Source: Enterococcus pingfangensis (GTDB lineage: Bacteria; Bacillota; Bacilli; Lactobacillales; Enterococcaceae). Taken from it: a stretch of 45,747 nt of DNA. Each line of letters begins with the position of its first letter. The first letter of the stretch is position 1. This document shows, piece by piece, positions 16,352 through 25,178 of this stretch. Position numbers and translations under genes: made by a program. The notes beneath the pieces are model-generated. The model worked only from the letters and a program-made list of their open reading frames with translations, was not told the origin of the DNA and did not search any database. The stretch spans positions 1 through 45,747 of the forward strand of contig NZ_BJDP01000013.1 of NCBI RefSeq assembly GCF_005405205.1, given 5' to 3'.

Positions 16352-17488
16352 ATGACAAAACGTACAACATCACCATTTCGCTATGACATCGTGGGAAGTT
16401 TCTTACGACCTGATAAATTAAAAACAGCACGGACAGCATTTGAAGCAGGCGAGCTTACACAAGCAGAATTAACAAAAGTTGAAGATGAAGCGATCATCGA
16501 TTTGATCAATAAACAAGAAGCGGCTGGACTGAAAGCTGTGACCGATGGAGAATTCCGCCGCAGCTGGTGGCACTTAGATTTCTTCTGGGGGTTGCAAGGA
16601 ATAGCGTTCGCAATTCCAGAACACGGCTACTTTTTCCACGGTGAAGAAACACGACCAGGTACAGTTATCGTCACTGGAAAAGTTTCTGGTGAAAATCATC
16701 CGTTTGTTGAACATTTTAAATTTACACGTGCTCATACTAGCGAAGGCATCGAAGTGAAACAAACGATTCCAGCTCCCGCACAAATCTTAGTGGAATTACT
16801 AAGACCGGATGTCATCGAAAAAGTTCGTGAAATCTATCCAACCAATGAGCTTTTGATCGCCGATATCGTCACAGCTTATCGCCAAGTGATCGCTGATCTA
16901 TATGCCGCAGGCGCACGCACAATCCAACTAGATGATTGTACATGGGGTGTTTTAGTCGCACCGTTGCCAGAAGGATTCATTGTAGAAGAAGAGAAAGATG
17001 AAAAAGAAGTTCGCAACGAATTGGCGCAATTATATTTAACAATCAATAACGCAGTCTTAGCTGATCAACCAGCAGATTTGATCTTAAACACACATGTGTG
17101 CCGCGGAAATTACCATTCAACTTGGGCAGCAGCCGGCGGTTACGATGATGTGGCAGAGCCATTGTTTACCTCTGAAAATGTCCATGCATATTATTTAGAA
17201 TATGACACTGAACGTTCTGGCGGTTTTGAACCTTTAGCAAAAGTCAGCGGTGACAAACAAGTTGTTTTAGGCTTGATTACTTCTAAAGACGGCAACTTAG
17301 AAGATCGTCAACAAGTGATTGATCGGATCAATGAAGCGGCACAATACTTACCGTTGGATCGTTTATCATTAAGCCCACAATGCGGCTTTGCTTCAACTGA
17401 AGAAGGAAATATCTTAACGGAAGAACAACAATGGAACAAGATCGCATTGGTTAAAAGTATTGCAGAAGAGGTTTGGCCAGAAAAGTAG
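16352..17488 (+). CDS. MetE C-terminal-like (cobalamin-independent) methyltransferase, YxjG/YxjH type
   Basis: A 378-residue homologue of the catalytic half of methionine synthase MetE, which transfers a methyl group to homocysteine. Candidate zinc-binding stretches are LNTHVCRGN and SPQCGF; DGEFRRSWWHLDFFWGLQG is a typical YxjG/YxjH region. It lacks the N-terminal half of full MetE, so the methyl donor may not be the usual polyglutamyl folate. Start at 16352: GGAGG is nine bases upstream, and the in-frame ATG at 16289 lies in the T-box terminator. First gene of the operon; a Met T-box is strong support for a methionine role. Confidence 0.88.
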   Translation: MTKRTTSPFRYDIVGSFLRPDKLKTARTAFEAGELTQAELTKVEDEAIIDLINKQEAAGLKAVTDGEFRRSWWHLDFFWGLQGIAFAIPEHGYFFHGEETRPGTVIVTGKVSGENHPFVEHFKFTRAHTSEGIEVKQTIPAPAQILVELLRPDVIEKVREIYPTNELLIADIVTAYRQVIADLYAAGARTIQLDDCTWGVLVAPLPEGFIVEEEKDEKEVRNELAQLYLTINNAVLADQPADLILNTHVCRGNYHSTWAAAGGYDDVAEPLFTSENVHAYYLEYDTERSGGFEPLAKVSGDKQVVLGLITSKDGNLEDRQQVIDRINEAAQYLPLDRLSLSPQCGFASTEEGNILTEEQQWNKIALVKSIAEEVWPEK

Positions 17489-17496
17489 GGATAGAG

Positions 17497-18531
17497 ATGG
17501 AAGAACAGAAACAACCAGTTATTGAATTACAAGACGCTGTCGTCACCTTCAAACGTAATCAAGAATCGATCACCGCGTTAGACCATGTGTCTTTAGCAAT
17601 CGAGCAAGGAGAAATCTATGGAATCATCGGCTACTCTGGTGCAGGAAAAAGTACATTGATTCGGGTGATCAATCATTTGCAAGTCCCGACTTCGGGAAAA
17701 GTGATCGTGAATGGTCAAGCGCTGGAAGATCTGGATCCGCATCAGTTTCAAAACGCTCGGAAAAAAATCGGGATGATTTTCCAACATTTTAATCTGATGA
17801 ATTCCCGCACGGTTTTAAACAACGTAGAGTTCCCTTTACTAGGCGAGAAACTTAGTAAAGCGGAACGGCGGGAAAAAGCTTTGGGTTTGTTGAAACTGGT
17901 AGAGCTTGAAGAACTTGCAGGAGCGTTTCCAGATCAATTATCCGGTGGACAAAAGCAGCGGGTAGCGATCGCTAGAGCGTTAGCGAATAATCCGGATATT
18001 TTAGTCAGCGACGAAGCGACTAGCGCATTGGATCCAAAGACGACTTTATCCATCTTGAAATTACTTCAGCGCTTGAATCAACAGCTTGGATTGACAATCG
18101 TATTAATCACACACGAGATCCAAGTGATCCAAACGATTTGTCACCGAGTTGCTGTCATGGAAGCCGGCGAAATCATTGAGCAGGGGAAAGTTGCGGAAGT
18201 CTTTATGCGACCGAAAAAACAGCTGACGAGAGAATTTATCGATACGTCGATCAATGTCCAAGAAGCGTTGAAGCGGATTCGTCAAAGCAATTCACAAGAT
18301 CTTTATGTCCTGAAATTTGTTGGAGACACGACGAATCAAGCGGTGGTGACCGAAATGGCACAAAAATTCCAAGTAGCAGCCAACATTCTTTTTGCCAACG
18401 TCGATCAATTCGATAATTTGACAGTCGGAGTCATGATCCTAAACTTGAACGGTGAAGTTTCAGCCGGTGTCGATTACTTACGGCAGCAAGGTGTCGATGT
18501 TGAAGTAATCAAAAAGGAGGTGCGGCCATGA
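17497..18531 (+). CDS. metN: Methionine ABC transporter ATP-binding protein MetN
   Basis: A 344-residue ABC ATPase that powers D/L-methionine uptake on the inner face of the membrane. Walker A is GYSGAGKS at residues 45-52, the signature is LSGGQKQR, and Walker B ends in LVSDEATSALD. The last 80 residues form the NIL domain that senses methionine in MetN proteins. Start at 17497, eight bases after the previous stop; an upstream ATG at 17473 would lie inside the previous gene. The stop overlaps metI as ATGA. Confidence 0.95.
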   Translation: MEEQKQPVIELQDAVVTFKRNQESITALDHVSLAIEQGEIYGIIGYSGAGKSTLIRVINHLQVPTSGKVIVNGQALEDLDPHQFQNARKKIGMIFQHFNLMNSRTVLNNVEFPLLGEKLSKAERREKALGLLKLVELEELAGAFPDQLSGGQKQRVAIARALANNPDILVSDEATSALDPKTTLSILKLLQRLNQQLGLTIVLITHEIQVIQTICHRVAVMEAGEIIEQGKVAEVFMRPKKQLTREFIDTSINVQEALKRIRQSNSQDLYVLKFVGDTTNQAVVTEMAQKFQVAANILFANVDQFDNLTVGVMILNLNGEVSAGVDYLRQQGVDVEVIKKEVRP

Positions 18532-19199
18532 GTCAATTATTTCCTCACGTGCTGACCATGCAAGGAACGATTTGGCAAGCGACTTTGGAGACGTTGTACA
18601 TGACGGTCGCTTCAGCGGTGATCGCCGGCGTGATCGGTCTGCTGACTGGTCTGCTCTTAGTCGTGACCCAACCGGGCGGGATCATTCAAGATCGCAGTTT
18701 CTACAGTGTGCTGGACAAAGTGGTCAATGTTTTACGAAGTGTTCCATTTATTATTTTGCTAGCAGTCATTTCACCGTTGACCAGTTTTCTTGTCGGGACA
18801 ACCGTCGGAACGACAGCTGCACTAGTCCCTTTAGTGATGGGAATCTTTCCTTTTTATGCGCGTCAGATCCAAAATGCGTTGCAAGAAGTCGGTCAGGGAG
18901 TGGTCGAAGCCGCTCAGTCGATGGGCTTGAGTAATTGGGAGATCATTTTCCGAGTCTATTTACGGGAAGGATTGGCAGACATCATTCGCGTGTCGACGTT
19001 GACGGTGATCAGCTTGATCGGGTTGACGACGATGGCTGGAGCAGTTGGAGCTGGCGGTTTAGGAAATGTGGCGATCAGTATCGGCTATGCTCGTTTTCAA
19101 AACGATGTGACTTTTGTCTGTATGATCATCTTATTAATAATGGTATTTGTGATTCAATTTATCGGGGATCGGCTCGCGAGTCGGTTTACTAAGTTTTAA
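18528..19199 (+). CDS. metI: Methionine ABC transporter permease MetI
   Basis: A 223-residue permease with about five membrane spans. The cytoplasmic coupling loop EAAQSMGLSNWEIIFRVYL (about residues 125-143) contacts MetN. The ATGA overlap with metN (18528-18531) and an AGGAGG-like site before it indicate coupled translation. Length and order N-I-Q are standard for methionine transporters. Confidence 0.95.
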   Translation: MSQLFPHVLTMQGTIWQATLETLYMTVASAVIAGVIGLLTGLLLVVTQPGGIIQDRSFYSVLDKVVNVLRSVPFIILLAVISPLTSFLVGTTVGTTAALVPLVMGIFPFYARQIQNALQEVGQGVVEAAQSMGLSNWEIIFRVYLREGLADIIRVSTLTVISLIGLTTMAGAVGAGGLGNVAISIGYARFQNDVTFVCMIILLIMVFVIQFIGDRLASRFTKF

Positions 19200-19220
19200 T
19201 ATCGGGTAGGAGAGAAAAGT

Positions 19221-20075
19221 ATGAAAAAATTATTAGCTCTTTTGGGCGTAGTGGTGGTATTGGTAGCCGCCGGTTTTGGGATTCATCAAGTAAGTGGTCA
19301 GTCGCAAAAAAAAGAATCGAAAACGATCGTTGTCGGTTCGCAAGGTTCTGATTTCCAAATTTGGCAGCATATTGCTGACAGTCCGGAAGCTAAAGAAGCC
19401 GGCTTGAAGATTCAAGTCAAGGAGATCACTGACGGAGTACAATTAAACAAGGCGACAGCAGACGGCAGTGTCGATGTGAATGCCTTTCAGTCGTATTCGT
19501 ATTTCAAAGCGTTCAATCAAGATAACAAGAAAAATCAATTGGTGAATTTAGGGACAACTTATTTGGAACCATTAGGGATCTATTCTGAAAAAGTTCAATC
19601 ATTGGATGACCTTGCTGATGGTGCGACAGTTGCGATCGCCAATAATCCAGCGAATACAGCCCGTGGCTTATTATTATTACAAGAAGCTGGCTTGATCACA
19701 TTGAGCGATGATTTTGGTCCATTGAGCGGAGTGGAAGAAATTGCTGAGAACCCTAAAAAATTGGTTTTCAAACAAATTGATGACACGACGGGTCCACGCG
19801 TATTGAAATCGGTCGACGCAGTGTTGATCTCTAATACAGTCGCTTTAGATGGCGGTTTGAACGTATTGGAAGATTCTATCTATCATGAAAAAGTTGATCA
19901 AAGTACAAAAAACAATATCAATATCTTGGCGACGGCTAAAGATAATGAAGACAATGCCAACTTCAAGAAATTAGTGAAGTTGTACCACAATAAAACGATT
20001 CAAAAATATATCGAAAAAGAATTCAACGGAACTAAAATCGAAGTTGTTAAACCAGTAAGTTATTTAGAAAACTAA
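19221..20075 (+). CDS. metQ: Methionine-binding protein MetQ (NlpA family), no lipobox
   Basis: A 284-residue substrate-binding protein: [19 protein letters not shown] opens the NlpA/MetQ domain and [14 protein letters not shown] is the conserved ligand region. The N terminus (residues 1-22) is a hydrophobic helix with a positive start. It contains no cysteine, and I see none elsewhere in the protein, so the usual lipid anchor of Gram-positive MetQ is missing. It is probably held by an uncleaved membrane helix or released. It lies 21 bases after metI and 16 before luxS, with AGGAGAG before the ATG. Confidence 0.92.
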   Translation: MKKLLALLGVVVVLVAAGFGIHQVSGQSQKKESKTIVVGSQGSDFQIWQHIADSPEAKEAGLKIQVKEITDGVQLNKATADGSVDVNAFQSYSYFKAFNQDNKKNQLVNLGTTYLEPLGIYSEKVQSLDDLADGATVAIANNPANTARGLLLLQEAGLITLSDDFGPLSGVEEIAENPKKLVFKQIDDTTGPRVLKSVDAVLISNTVALDGGLNVLEDSIYHEKVDQSTKNNINILATAKDNEDNANFKKLVKLYHNKTIQKYIEKEFNGTKIEVVKPVSYLEN

Positions 20076-20091
20076 AAGGAGTGTTTCAAAC

Positions 20092-20565
20092 ATGGCAGAA
20101 GTAGAAAGTTTCACATTAGATCATACAAAGGTAAAAGCACCTTATGTACGTTTGATTGCTAAAGAAGACGGCGCAAAAGGCGATGCGATCACAAATTTTG
20201 ATTTACGTTTTGTTCAACCTAACGAAAATGCGATCCCAACAGCGGGTTTGCATACGATCGAACATCTATTAGCCGATCTATTACGCGATCGTTTAGACGG
20301 CGTGATCGATTGCTCACCATTTGGCTGCCGGACAGGGTTTCATTTAATCGTTTGGGGCGAACCGACTGCTCATGAAGTTGCGGTGGCGTTGAAAGAGTCA
20401 TTGGAAGAAATCGCTGAAAAAACTCAATGGGAAGACGTTCAAGGAACGGATATCATCAGTTGCGGAAACTATCGCGATCATTCACTATTTTCTGCTAAAG
20501 AATGGTCGAAAAAAGTCGTTGCCGAAGGAATCAGCGATGATCCTTTTGAACGCCATTTGGTCTAG
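20092..20565 (+). CDS. luxS: S-ribosylhomocysteine lyase LuxS
   Basis: Cleaves S-ribosylhomocysteine to homocysteine and DPD, the precursor of autoinducer AI-2. The 157 residues are the family length. Metal ligands are H54 and H58 (HTIEH) and C124 (SCGNYRDH), and the catalytic thiol is C79 in SPFGCRTG. It sits in the Met T-box operon after metQ, so homocysteine recycling and AI-2 output should rise when tRNA-Met is uncharged. The substrate is made by MtnN, encoded at 41887 in the same window. Confidence 0.97.
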   Translation: MAEVESFTLDHTKVKAPYVRLIAKEDGAKGDAITNFDLRFVQPNENAIPTAGLHTIEHLLADLLRDRLDGVIDCSPFGCRTGFHLIVWGEPTAHEVAVALKESLEEIAEKTQWEDVQGTDIISCGNYRDHSLFSAKEWSKKVVAEGISDDPFERHLV

Positions 20566-20573
20566 GTGAGAAA

Positions 20574-21344
20574 ATGTTTCCAGAATTAAAAGAAAAAATC
20601 GTATTAGTGATCGGCAGCAGTCAGGGGATCGGTAAAGCGGTCGTTGAGACGTTTTTAGAAAATCAAGCGACTGTGATCGCTGCAGATATCGCCTACGATT
20701 TTACAGAACTGCATCCGGCAGATCAAAACTATTTTCAAATACATTTGGATATCAGCCAAGAAGCCGAAGTTTCGGCGTTGAGTCAGCAGCTGATCGAATT
20801 GAATTTAGTTCCTGATACCGTCGTGGATGTGGCGGGAATCTCAACGATGGATTTTCTAGTAGAAAGCAAAACGAGTGATTTTGACAAGACCTATCAAGTC
20901 AATACTCGTGGCACGTATTTAGCAGCCAAATATTTTACTCGCGCGATGATCGACCACGGTAAAAAAGGGCGACTGATCGTGATCGCTTCGCAAGCCGGTA
21001 AAAACGGCTACCGCGGAATGGCGGCGTATGTTGCTTCCAAACATGCGGTACTAGGTTTAGTAAAAACGTTAGCCATTGAAGTTGCACCAAAGCAAATTTT
21101 AGTCAACGCTGTTTGTCCAGGAATCATTGAGACAGAGATGAAACAACGAGAAAGAGTTGAAGGCGGTGCGCTGCGAGGATTGAGCGCAGAAGAGATTCGG
21201 CAAGAAGACATCAGCCAAGTGCCGTTAGGTCGAACAGGAACGCCGCAAGATGTTGCCAACGTCGTTTTATTTTTAGCAAGTCCGTTGGCAAATTATATGA
21301 CCGGCCAAGCACTTAACGTTACTGGCGGGATGACGATGCATTAG
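20574..21344 (+). CDS. Short-chain dehydrogenase/reductase
   Basis: A 256-residue classical SDR. The nucleotide loop is GSSQGIG near residue 14, the catalytic Ser is in IASQAG and Tyr/Lys in YVASK. The usual NNAG motif reads DVAG, as in the EntA/DhbA-like branch where the first residues vary. GGMTMH ends the protein. It starts eight bases after luxS, with its ribosome site AGGTGAG overlapping the luxS stop, so it is almost surely part of the Met operon. The substrate is unknown; no siderophore or butanediol genes are nearby. Confidence 0.8.
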   Translation: MFPELKEKIVLVIGSSQGIGKAVVETFLENQATVIAADIAYDFTELHPADQNYFQIHLDISQEAEVSALSQQLIELNLVPDTVVDVAGISTMDFLVESKTSDFDKTYQVNTRGTYLAAKYFTRAMIDHGKKGRLIVIASQAGKNGYRGMAAYVASKHAVLGLVKTLAIEVAPKQILVNAVCPGIIETEMKQRERVEGGALRGLSAEEIRQEDISQVPLGRTGTPQDVANVVLFLASPLANYMTGQALNVTGGMTMH

Positions 21345-21381
21345 AAAAGGTTGTGACAAGATTTTTGTCACAACCTTTTCT
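21343..21381. terminator. Bidirectional terminator, GTTGTGACAA palindrome copy 1
   Basis: A perfect 17-bp inverted repeat (21343-21359/21365-21381) with core GGTTGTGACAA, ending in TTTTCT on either strand. It lies between the convergent SDR and pseudouridine synthase genes. Closely related palindromes occur at 25064 and 43188. Confidence 0.88.
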
Positions 21382-22234
21382 ATGTCCACAATCCCGGTAA
21401 TGCTTGAACAGAGATCTTTTGATCAGTAAACGGATGTGTCAGATGCAATTCATACGCATGGAGCATCAAACGTTGTCGTTCAGCTTGGCTGTATAACGGA
21501 TCACCAACTAATGGATGGCCGATACTGGCTAAATGAACGCGAATCTGATGGGTTCGACCGGTTTCCAATTGACAAAAAACAGCGGTTTGATTTGGAAATG
21601 AGCGGGCGATCTGCACATGTGTCACGGCAGGTTTGCCGCCTTTGGGATCAATCCGGCGTTTTCTACGATCATGGCGATCGCGCCCAATTTTTTTATTGAT
21701 CGTCAAATCTTGTGTCAGCTTGCCGTGGACCAATGCTTGGTAACGGCGGAAAATCACTTTTTGTTCCAGCAATCTTCCTAAGATTGGCAGTACAAAGGGA
21801 TTTTTTGCAAATAAAATCGCGCCGCTAGTTTCTTTATCTAAGCGATGAACGACATGCGGTTGATGATCAGGTGCTAAATACGCCGCCAAATGATTTAATA
21901 AGGTGTCTTGTTCAGCGGGCTGATTCGGATGTGTTTTCATACCGACTGGTTTGTTGACGATGATCAAGTGCTCGTCTTCATACAAAACAGTGATCAAAGA
22001 TGGATCACCCACTAAAATTTGGCGTTCGGGATAGTCGTTTGTTTCAAGCAAGACGGTAATACGATCACCTGGATGAACCGAATCTTGAAAGTGACACGTT
22101 GCGCCGTTGATCAACAACCCTTTACGAGTCCGAATAAAATGCCGTACTTTACGCGGTACGAGCCATTCTTTTTCTAGTAAGTCTTTGACGGTCATTTCAG
22201 TAAATTGCTGGGGCAAAGTCATCGTAAATTCCAT
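21380..22234 (-). CDS. RluD-family pseudouridine synthase
   Basis: A 284-residue RNA pseudouridine synthase of the RluA/RluC/RluD family. The catalytic Asp is D133 in HRLDKETSG, and GRTHQIRVHLASIGHPLVGD is the usual C-terminal motif. The N-terminal 60 residues look S4-like (RHFIRTRKGLLING). The target uridine in rRNA or tRNA cannot be named. Start at 22234: AAGGAG is seven bases upstream; an ATG at 22270 has no such site. An extended -10 TGATACAAT (22298-22290) lies upstream on the minus strand. Confidence 0.9.
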   Translation of the reverse strand: MEFTMTLPQQFTEMTVKDLLEKEWLVPRKVRHFIRTRKGLLINGATCHFQDSVHPGDRITVLLETNDYPERQILVGDPSLITVLYEDEHLIIVNKPVGMKTHPNQPAEQDTLLNHLAAYLAPDHQPHVVHRLDKETSGAILFAKNPFVLPILGRLLEQKVIFRRYQALVHGKLTQDLTINKKIGRDRHDRRKRRIDPKGGKPAVTHVQIARSFPNQTAVFCQLETGRTHQIRVHLASIGHPLVGDPLYSQAERQRLMLHAYELHLTHPFTDQKISVQALPGLWT

Positions 22235-22289
22235 TAGATCGCTCCTTGTTTTGTTCATTGAAAGTAGCAAAAATTTTATTTTCTGGCTT

Positions 22290-22298
22290 ATTGTATCA
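22290..22298 (-). promoter_or_regulatory. Extended -10 promoter of the pseudouridine synthase gene
   Basis: TGATACAAT on the minus strand (TG-A-TACAAT), about 56 bases before the start codon. The -35 region is weak. Confidence 0.55.
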
Positions 22299-22401
22299 CT
22301 TTTAACGGATATTTAAGAAAAAAATCAGCTTTTCCTTGAGAAGCCATGCTAGAATATTGCAAGTGTCAGTCTCAAGACCCAAGCTTTAAGGATGGGTTTT
22401 A

Positions 22402-22410
22402 TGGTACACT
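22402..22410 (+). promoter_or_regulatory. Extended -10 promoter of the PBP2a-like gene
   Basis: TGGTACACT (TG-G-TACACT), 33 bases before the ATG. No good -35. An inverted repeat CTTGAGA/TCTCAAG (22335-22341/22370-22376) lies just upstream and may be an operator or chance. Confidence 0.5.
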
Positions 22411-22443
22411 GTGTCTGAATTTTAATAGAATGGAGATCAAAAA

Positions 22444-24645
22444 ATGGATTTTCAGGAAATTTGGCGTAAATTTAAACAAGGCGCAAAAATTTTTTGGCAG
22501 AAATTTAGCAGCGGCACAAAAATATTTTGGCAATGGGCCAAGCCTTACTTGATTCGGTTTCATCATTGGCGCAAACGGATTTGGAAAAAATACCACGTCA
22601 ATAAAATCTTGCTATTATTAACACTTGTTGGTGTTTTGGTGATGAGTGTCTATTTATTTTTCTTGGCAAAATCAGTCAATGTAGAGACGCTGCAATCCAG
22701 CTTGAAACAATCAACGGTGGTCTACGATAAAAAAAATGAGCAGGCCGGTTCACTCTATGGACAAAAAGGAACTTATGTAGAAAGCGATCAAATTTCTTCC
22801 TATTTAAAGGATGCGGTCGTTTCAACGGAAGACCGAAATTTCTACAGCCATCATGGTTTTGATATCAAAGGGATCGCACGGGCTGCGATAGGATTGATCA
22901 CTTCCGGTCATATCACTGGCGGCGGGAGTACATTGACGCAGCAGTTGGCGAAAAATGCTTACTTAAGTTTGGATCAAACCTTAGAACGAAAAGCTAAGGA
23001 AGTTTTCATGGCGATCGAGATCGAAAAGAAATACGATAAAGAACAGATTTTAACGATGTATCTGAATAATTCTTACTTCGGCAACGGAGTTTGGGGTGTT
23101 CAAGATGCTTCGAGAAAGTATTTCGGCGTAGACGCCAATCAATTATCGCTCGGAGAAGCTGCGACGATCGTTGGTATGTTGAAAGGTCCGAATATTTACA
23201 ATCCAATCGACAATTTGGAGAATGCCGTGAATCGCCGTGACACCGTTCTTTCAGTCATGGTAGAAACCGGCAAGCTGACTGAAGAACAAGCGGCGCAAGA
23301 AAAAGCCGTTGATCTTAGTGGGGAATTGAACGACACGTATTCATCAGCAGATGCGGGGTATCGGTATCCTTCTTATTTTGATGCGGTCATTGATGAAGCA
23401 GTCGAATGCTATGGTATTTCAGAGAAAGATTTATTAAATAAAGGCTATAAAATCTACACCGCGTTAGATCAGGATTATCAAAAACAAATGGATGCTGTTT
23501 ACGAAAACACGGCCAACTTCCCGGCGGATGCAGAAGATGGGGCGATGCCGCAATCTGCTTCAGTGGCGTTAGATCCTAAAACCGGCGGCGTTCAAGCGCT
23601 AGTCGGACGGCGCGGTGAACACATCTTCCGTAGCTACAACTTCGCAACACAAATGCGGCGTTCACCAGGCTCGACGATCAAACCGTTGAGTGTTTATTCA
23701 CCGGCGTTAGAAGCGGGTTATAAGCCAGACAGTATTTTGAAAGATGAACCGCAATCGTATTACGACGCAAAAAATTATGATGGAACAACTCAAGGCGAGG
23801 TAGCGATGTATCAGGCGGTCGCTCAAAGTTTAAACTTGCCGGCAGTCTGGTTGCTGCACGAACTTGGCTTGAATAAAGGTTATAACAAAGTCGAGGAATT
23901 TGGGATTTCATTAGACAAATCTGATCGATATTATGGCTTGGCTTTAGGCGGATTAGAAAAAGGGACTTCACCGATACAAATGGCGGCGGCTTATGGCGCG
24001 TTTGCCAACGAAGGAAAAGTTTATGAACCGCATTTAGTTACTAAAATTATTGATTCGACCGGCGCAGTAATCGAAGACAACAGCTCACCTAAATATGAAC
24101 AAGTCATCTCAAAAGAAGTCGCAAACGAAATGACCAGCATGTTATTAGGAACGTTCTCAAATGGAACGGCGGCCCAAGCTGCACCGGCTGGCTTTACAGT
24201 TGCAGGTAAAACCGGGACGACTGAAACTAATTTTGATGCGAATAAGGTCAATGACCAATGGATCATCGGCTATACACCAAATATCGTGATCTCAACTTGG
24301 CTAGGTTTTGAAAAAGTCAGCGAGACCCACTATTTGAGCGGAACGAGCGGCTCTGAGGTCGGTCAAGTCTTCAAAGCAGAAGCAGAATCGATCTTGCCTT
24401 ATGCCGGACAATATTCTTTTGAAGTGGCAGATGCTTACGCGACAGGCGGTCAAGTGGTAGCAGCCGATCAAGTGAACCAAGGCGATCAAAATGCCGATAC
24501 AAGCGAATGGCGGGATGAACTAAAAGACATCGGCGGCAAAGCCAGTGAAGGTGCTGCGAACTTCTTTGAAAAAGCCAAAGCTGGCGCTGATAAATTGATG
24601 GAAAAAGGGCAAGAATTGTGGCAGCAATATCAACCAGGAAATTAG
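22444..24645 (+). CDS. pbp2A: Class A penicillin-binding protein, PBP2a-like
   Basis: A 733-residue bifunctional peptidoglycan synthase. A basic cytoplasmic tail (1-52) is followed by a membrane anchor (53-75) and a GT51 glycosyltransferase domain with the catalytic Glu129 (STEDRNFY) and GGGSTLTQQLAKN. The transpeptidase has active Ser410 (SPGSTIKP), SLN in AQSLNLP and KTGT starting at K589. The whole layout, including a charged amphipathic C-terminal helix, resembles pneumococcal PBP2a. The N-terminal tail contains two near-copies of a G-[AT]-KIFWQ unit. GGAG precedes the ATG by eight bases. Transcribed divergently from the pseudouridine synthase. Confidence 0.95.
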   Translation: MDFQEIWRKFKQGAKIFWQKFSSGTKIFWQWAKPYLIRFHHWRKRIWKKYHVNKILLLLTLVGVLVMSVYLFFLAKSVNVETLQSSLKQSTVVYDKKNEQAGSLYGQKGTYVESDQISSYLKDAVVSTEDRNFYSHHGFDIKGIARAAIGLITSGHITGGGSTLTQQLAKNAYLSLDQTLERKAKEVFMAIEIEKKYDKEQILTMYLNNSYFGNGVWGVQDASRKYFGVDANQLSLGEAATIVGMLKGPNIYNPIDNLENAVNRRDTVLSVMVETGKLTEEQAAQEKAVDLSGELNDTYSSADAGYRYPSYFDAVIDEAVECYGISEKDLLNKGYKIYTALDQDYQKQMDAVYENTANFPADAEDGAMPQSASVALDPKTGGVQALVGRRGEHIFRSYNFATQMRRSPGSTIKPLSVYSPALEAGYKPDSILKDEPQSYYDAKNYDGTTQGEVAMYQAVAQSLNLPAVWLLHELGLNKGYNKVEEFGISLDKSDRYYGLALGGLEKGTSPIQMAAAYGAFANEGKVYEPHLVTKIIDSTGAVIEDNSSPKYEQVISKEVANEMTSMLLGTFSNGTAAQAAPAGFTVAGKTGTTETNFDANKVNDQWIIGYTPNIVISTWLGFEKVSETHYLSGTSGSEVGQVFKAEAESILPYAGQYSFEVADAYATGGQVVAADQVNQGDQNADTSEWRDELKDIGGKASEGAANFFEKAKAGADKLMEKGQELWQQYQPGN

Positions 24646-24648
24646 GGT

Positions 24649-24676
24649 TTGAACCCGTTTCCATTCATGTTACAAT
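24649..24676 (+). promoter_or_regulatory. Promoter of yheA
   Basis: TTGAAC (24649-24654), a 16-base spacer and TACAAT (24671-24676). TTCCATT/AATGGAA around the -10 form an inverted repeat (24659-24680), which could be an operator. Confidence 0.7.
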
Positions 24677-24713
24677 GGAAAAGTAACTTTTATAGAAAAT
24701 GAGGGAATAAAAA

Positions 24714-25055
24714 ATGGCAAACATTTATGATTCAGCAAACGGATTAGAACGCGAAATTCGCGAACTACCAGAATTCAAATCTTTAGAAGCAGCTTTTGCA
24801 GAATTAAAGGAAAATGAAACAGCTTATACAGCATTCAAAGAATTCCAAGCATTCCAACAAAGCTTGCAAGAAAAACAAATGCGCGGTGAAGATTTCAGCG
24901 ACGAAGATGCAGCGCAAGCACAAGCATTAGCTGAAAAAGTTCAACAAGAAGAATTGATCAATGAACTAATGGTGAAAGAACAAGCCTTCAGCATGATCAT
25001 CAATGACTTGAACCGAATCATTATGACACCGATCCGTGAATTATACGAAGGTTAG
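24714..25055 (+). CDS. yheA: YlbF/YheA-family protein (UPF0342)
   Basis: A 113-residue, all-helical, acidic cytosolic protein of the YheA/YmcA/YlbF group, recognised by the pattern [20 protein letters not shown] and the Gln/Glu-rich helices. Relatives YlbF and YmcA work with RNase Y in Bacillus; the job of YheA itself is not established. It has its own promoter and terminator. Close to yhaO-yhaN-yhaM, a grouping also seen in other Firmicutes. GAGGG precedes the ATG. Confidence 0.88.
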   Translation: MANIYDSANGLEREIRELPEFKSLEAAFAELKENETAYTAFKEFQAFQQSLQEKQMRGEDFSDEDAAQAQALAEKVQQEELINELMVKEQAFSMIINDLNRIIMTPIRELYEG

Positions 25056-25063
25056 TCTTTAGA

Positions 25064-25099
25064 AGGTTGTGACAAAATTTTTGTCACAACTTTTTTTTT
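25064..25099 (+). terminator. yheA terminator, GTTGTGACAA palindrome copy 2
   Basis: GTTGTGACAAAA (25066-25077) pairs with TTTTGTCACAAC (25079-25090) and is followed by nine T. Same core as the palindromes at 21343 and 43188. Confidence 0.92.
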
Positions 25100-25128
25100 A
25101 TAAATCAACTTACTATCTAAAATACGCC

Positions 25129-25178
25129 AAAAACGTTAGGAAAACTGACTCAATCTGAGCAGCGTTCCTAACGTTTTT
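25129..25178. terminator. Bidirectional terminator at the end of the 61-residue gene
   Basis: AAAAACGTTAGGAA (25129-25142) pairs with TTCCTAACGTTTTT (25165-25178). On the minus strand it starts at the stop codon of the small gene and ends in five T. On the plus strand it would act as a second stop after yheA. Confidence 0.85.
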
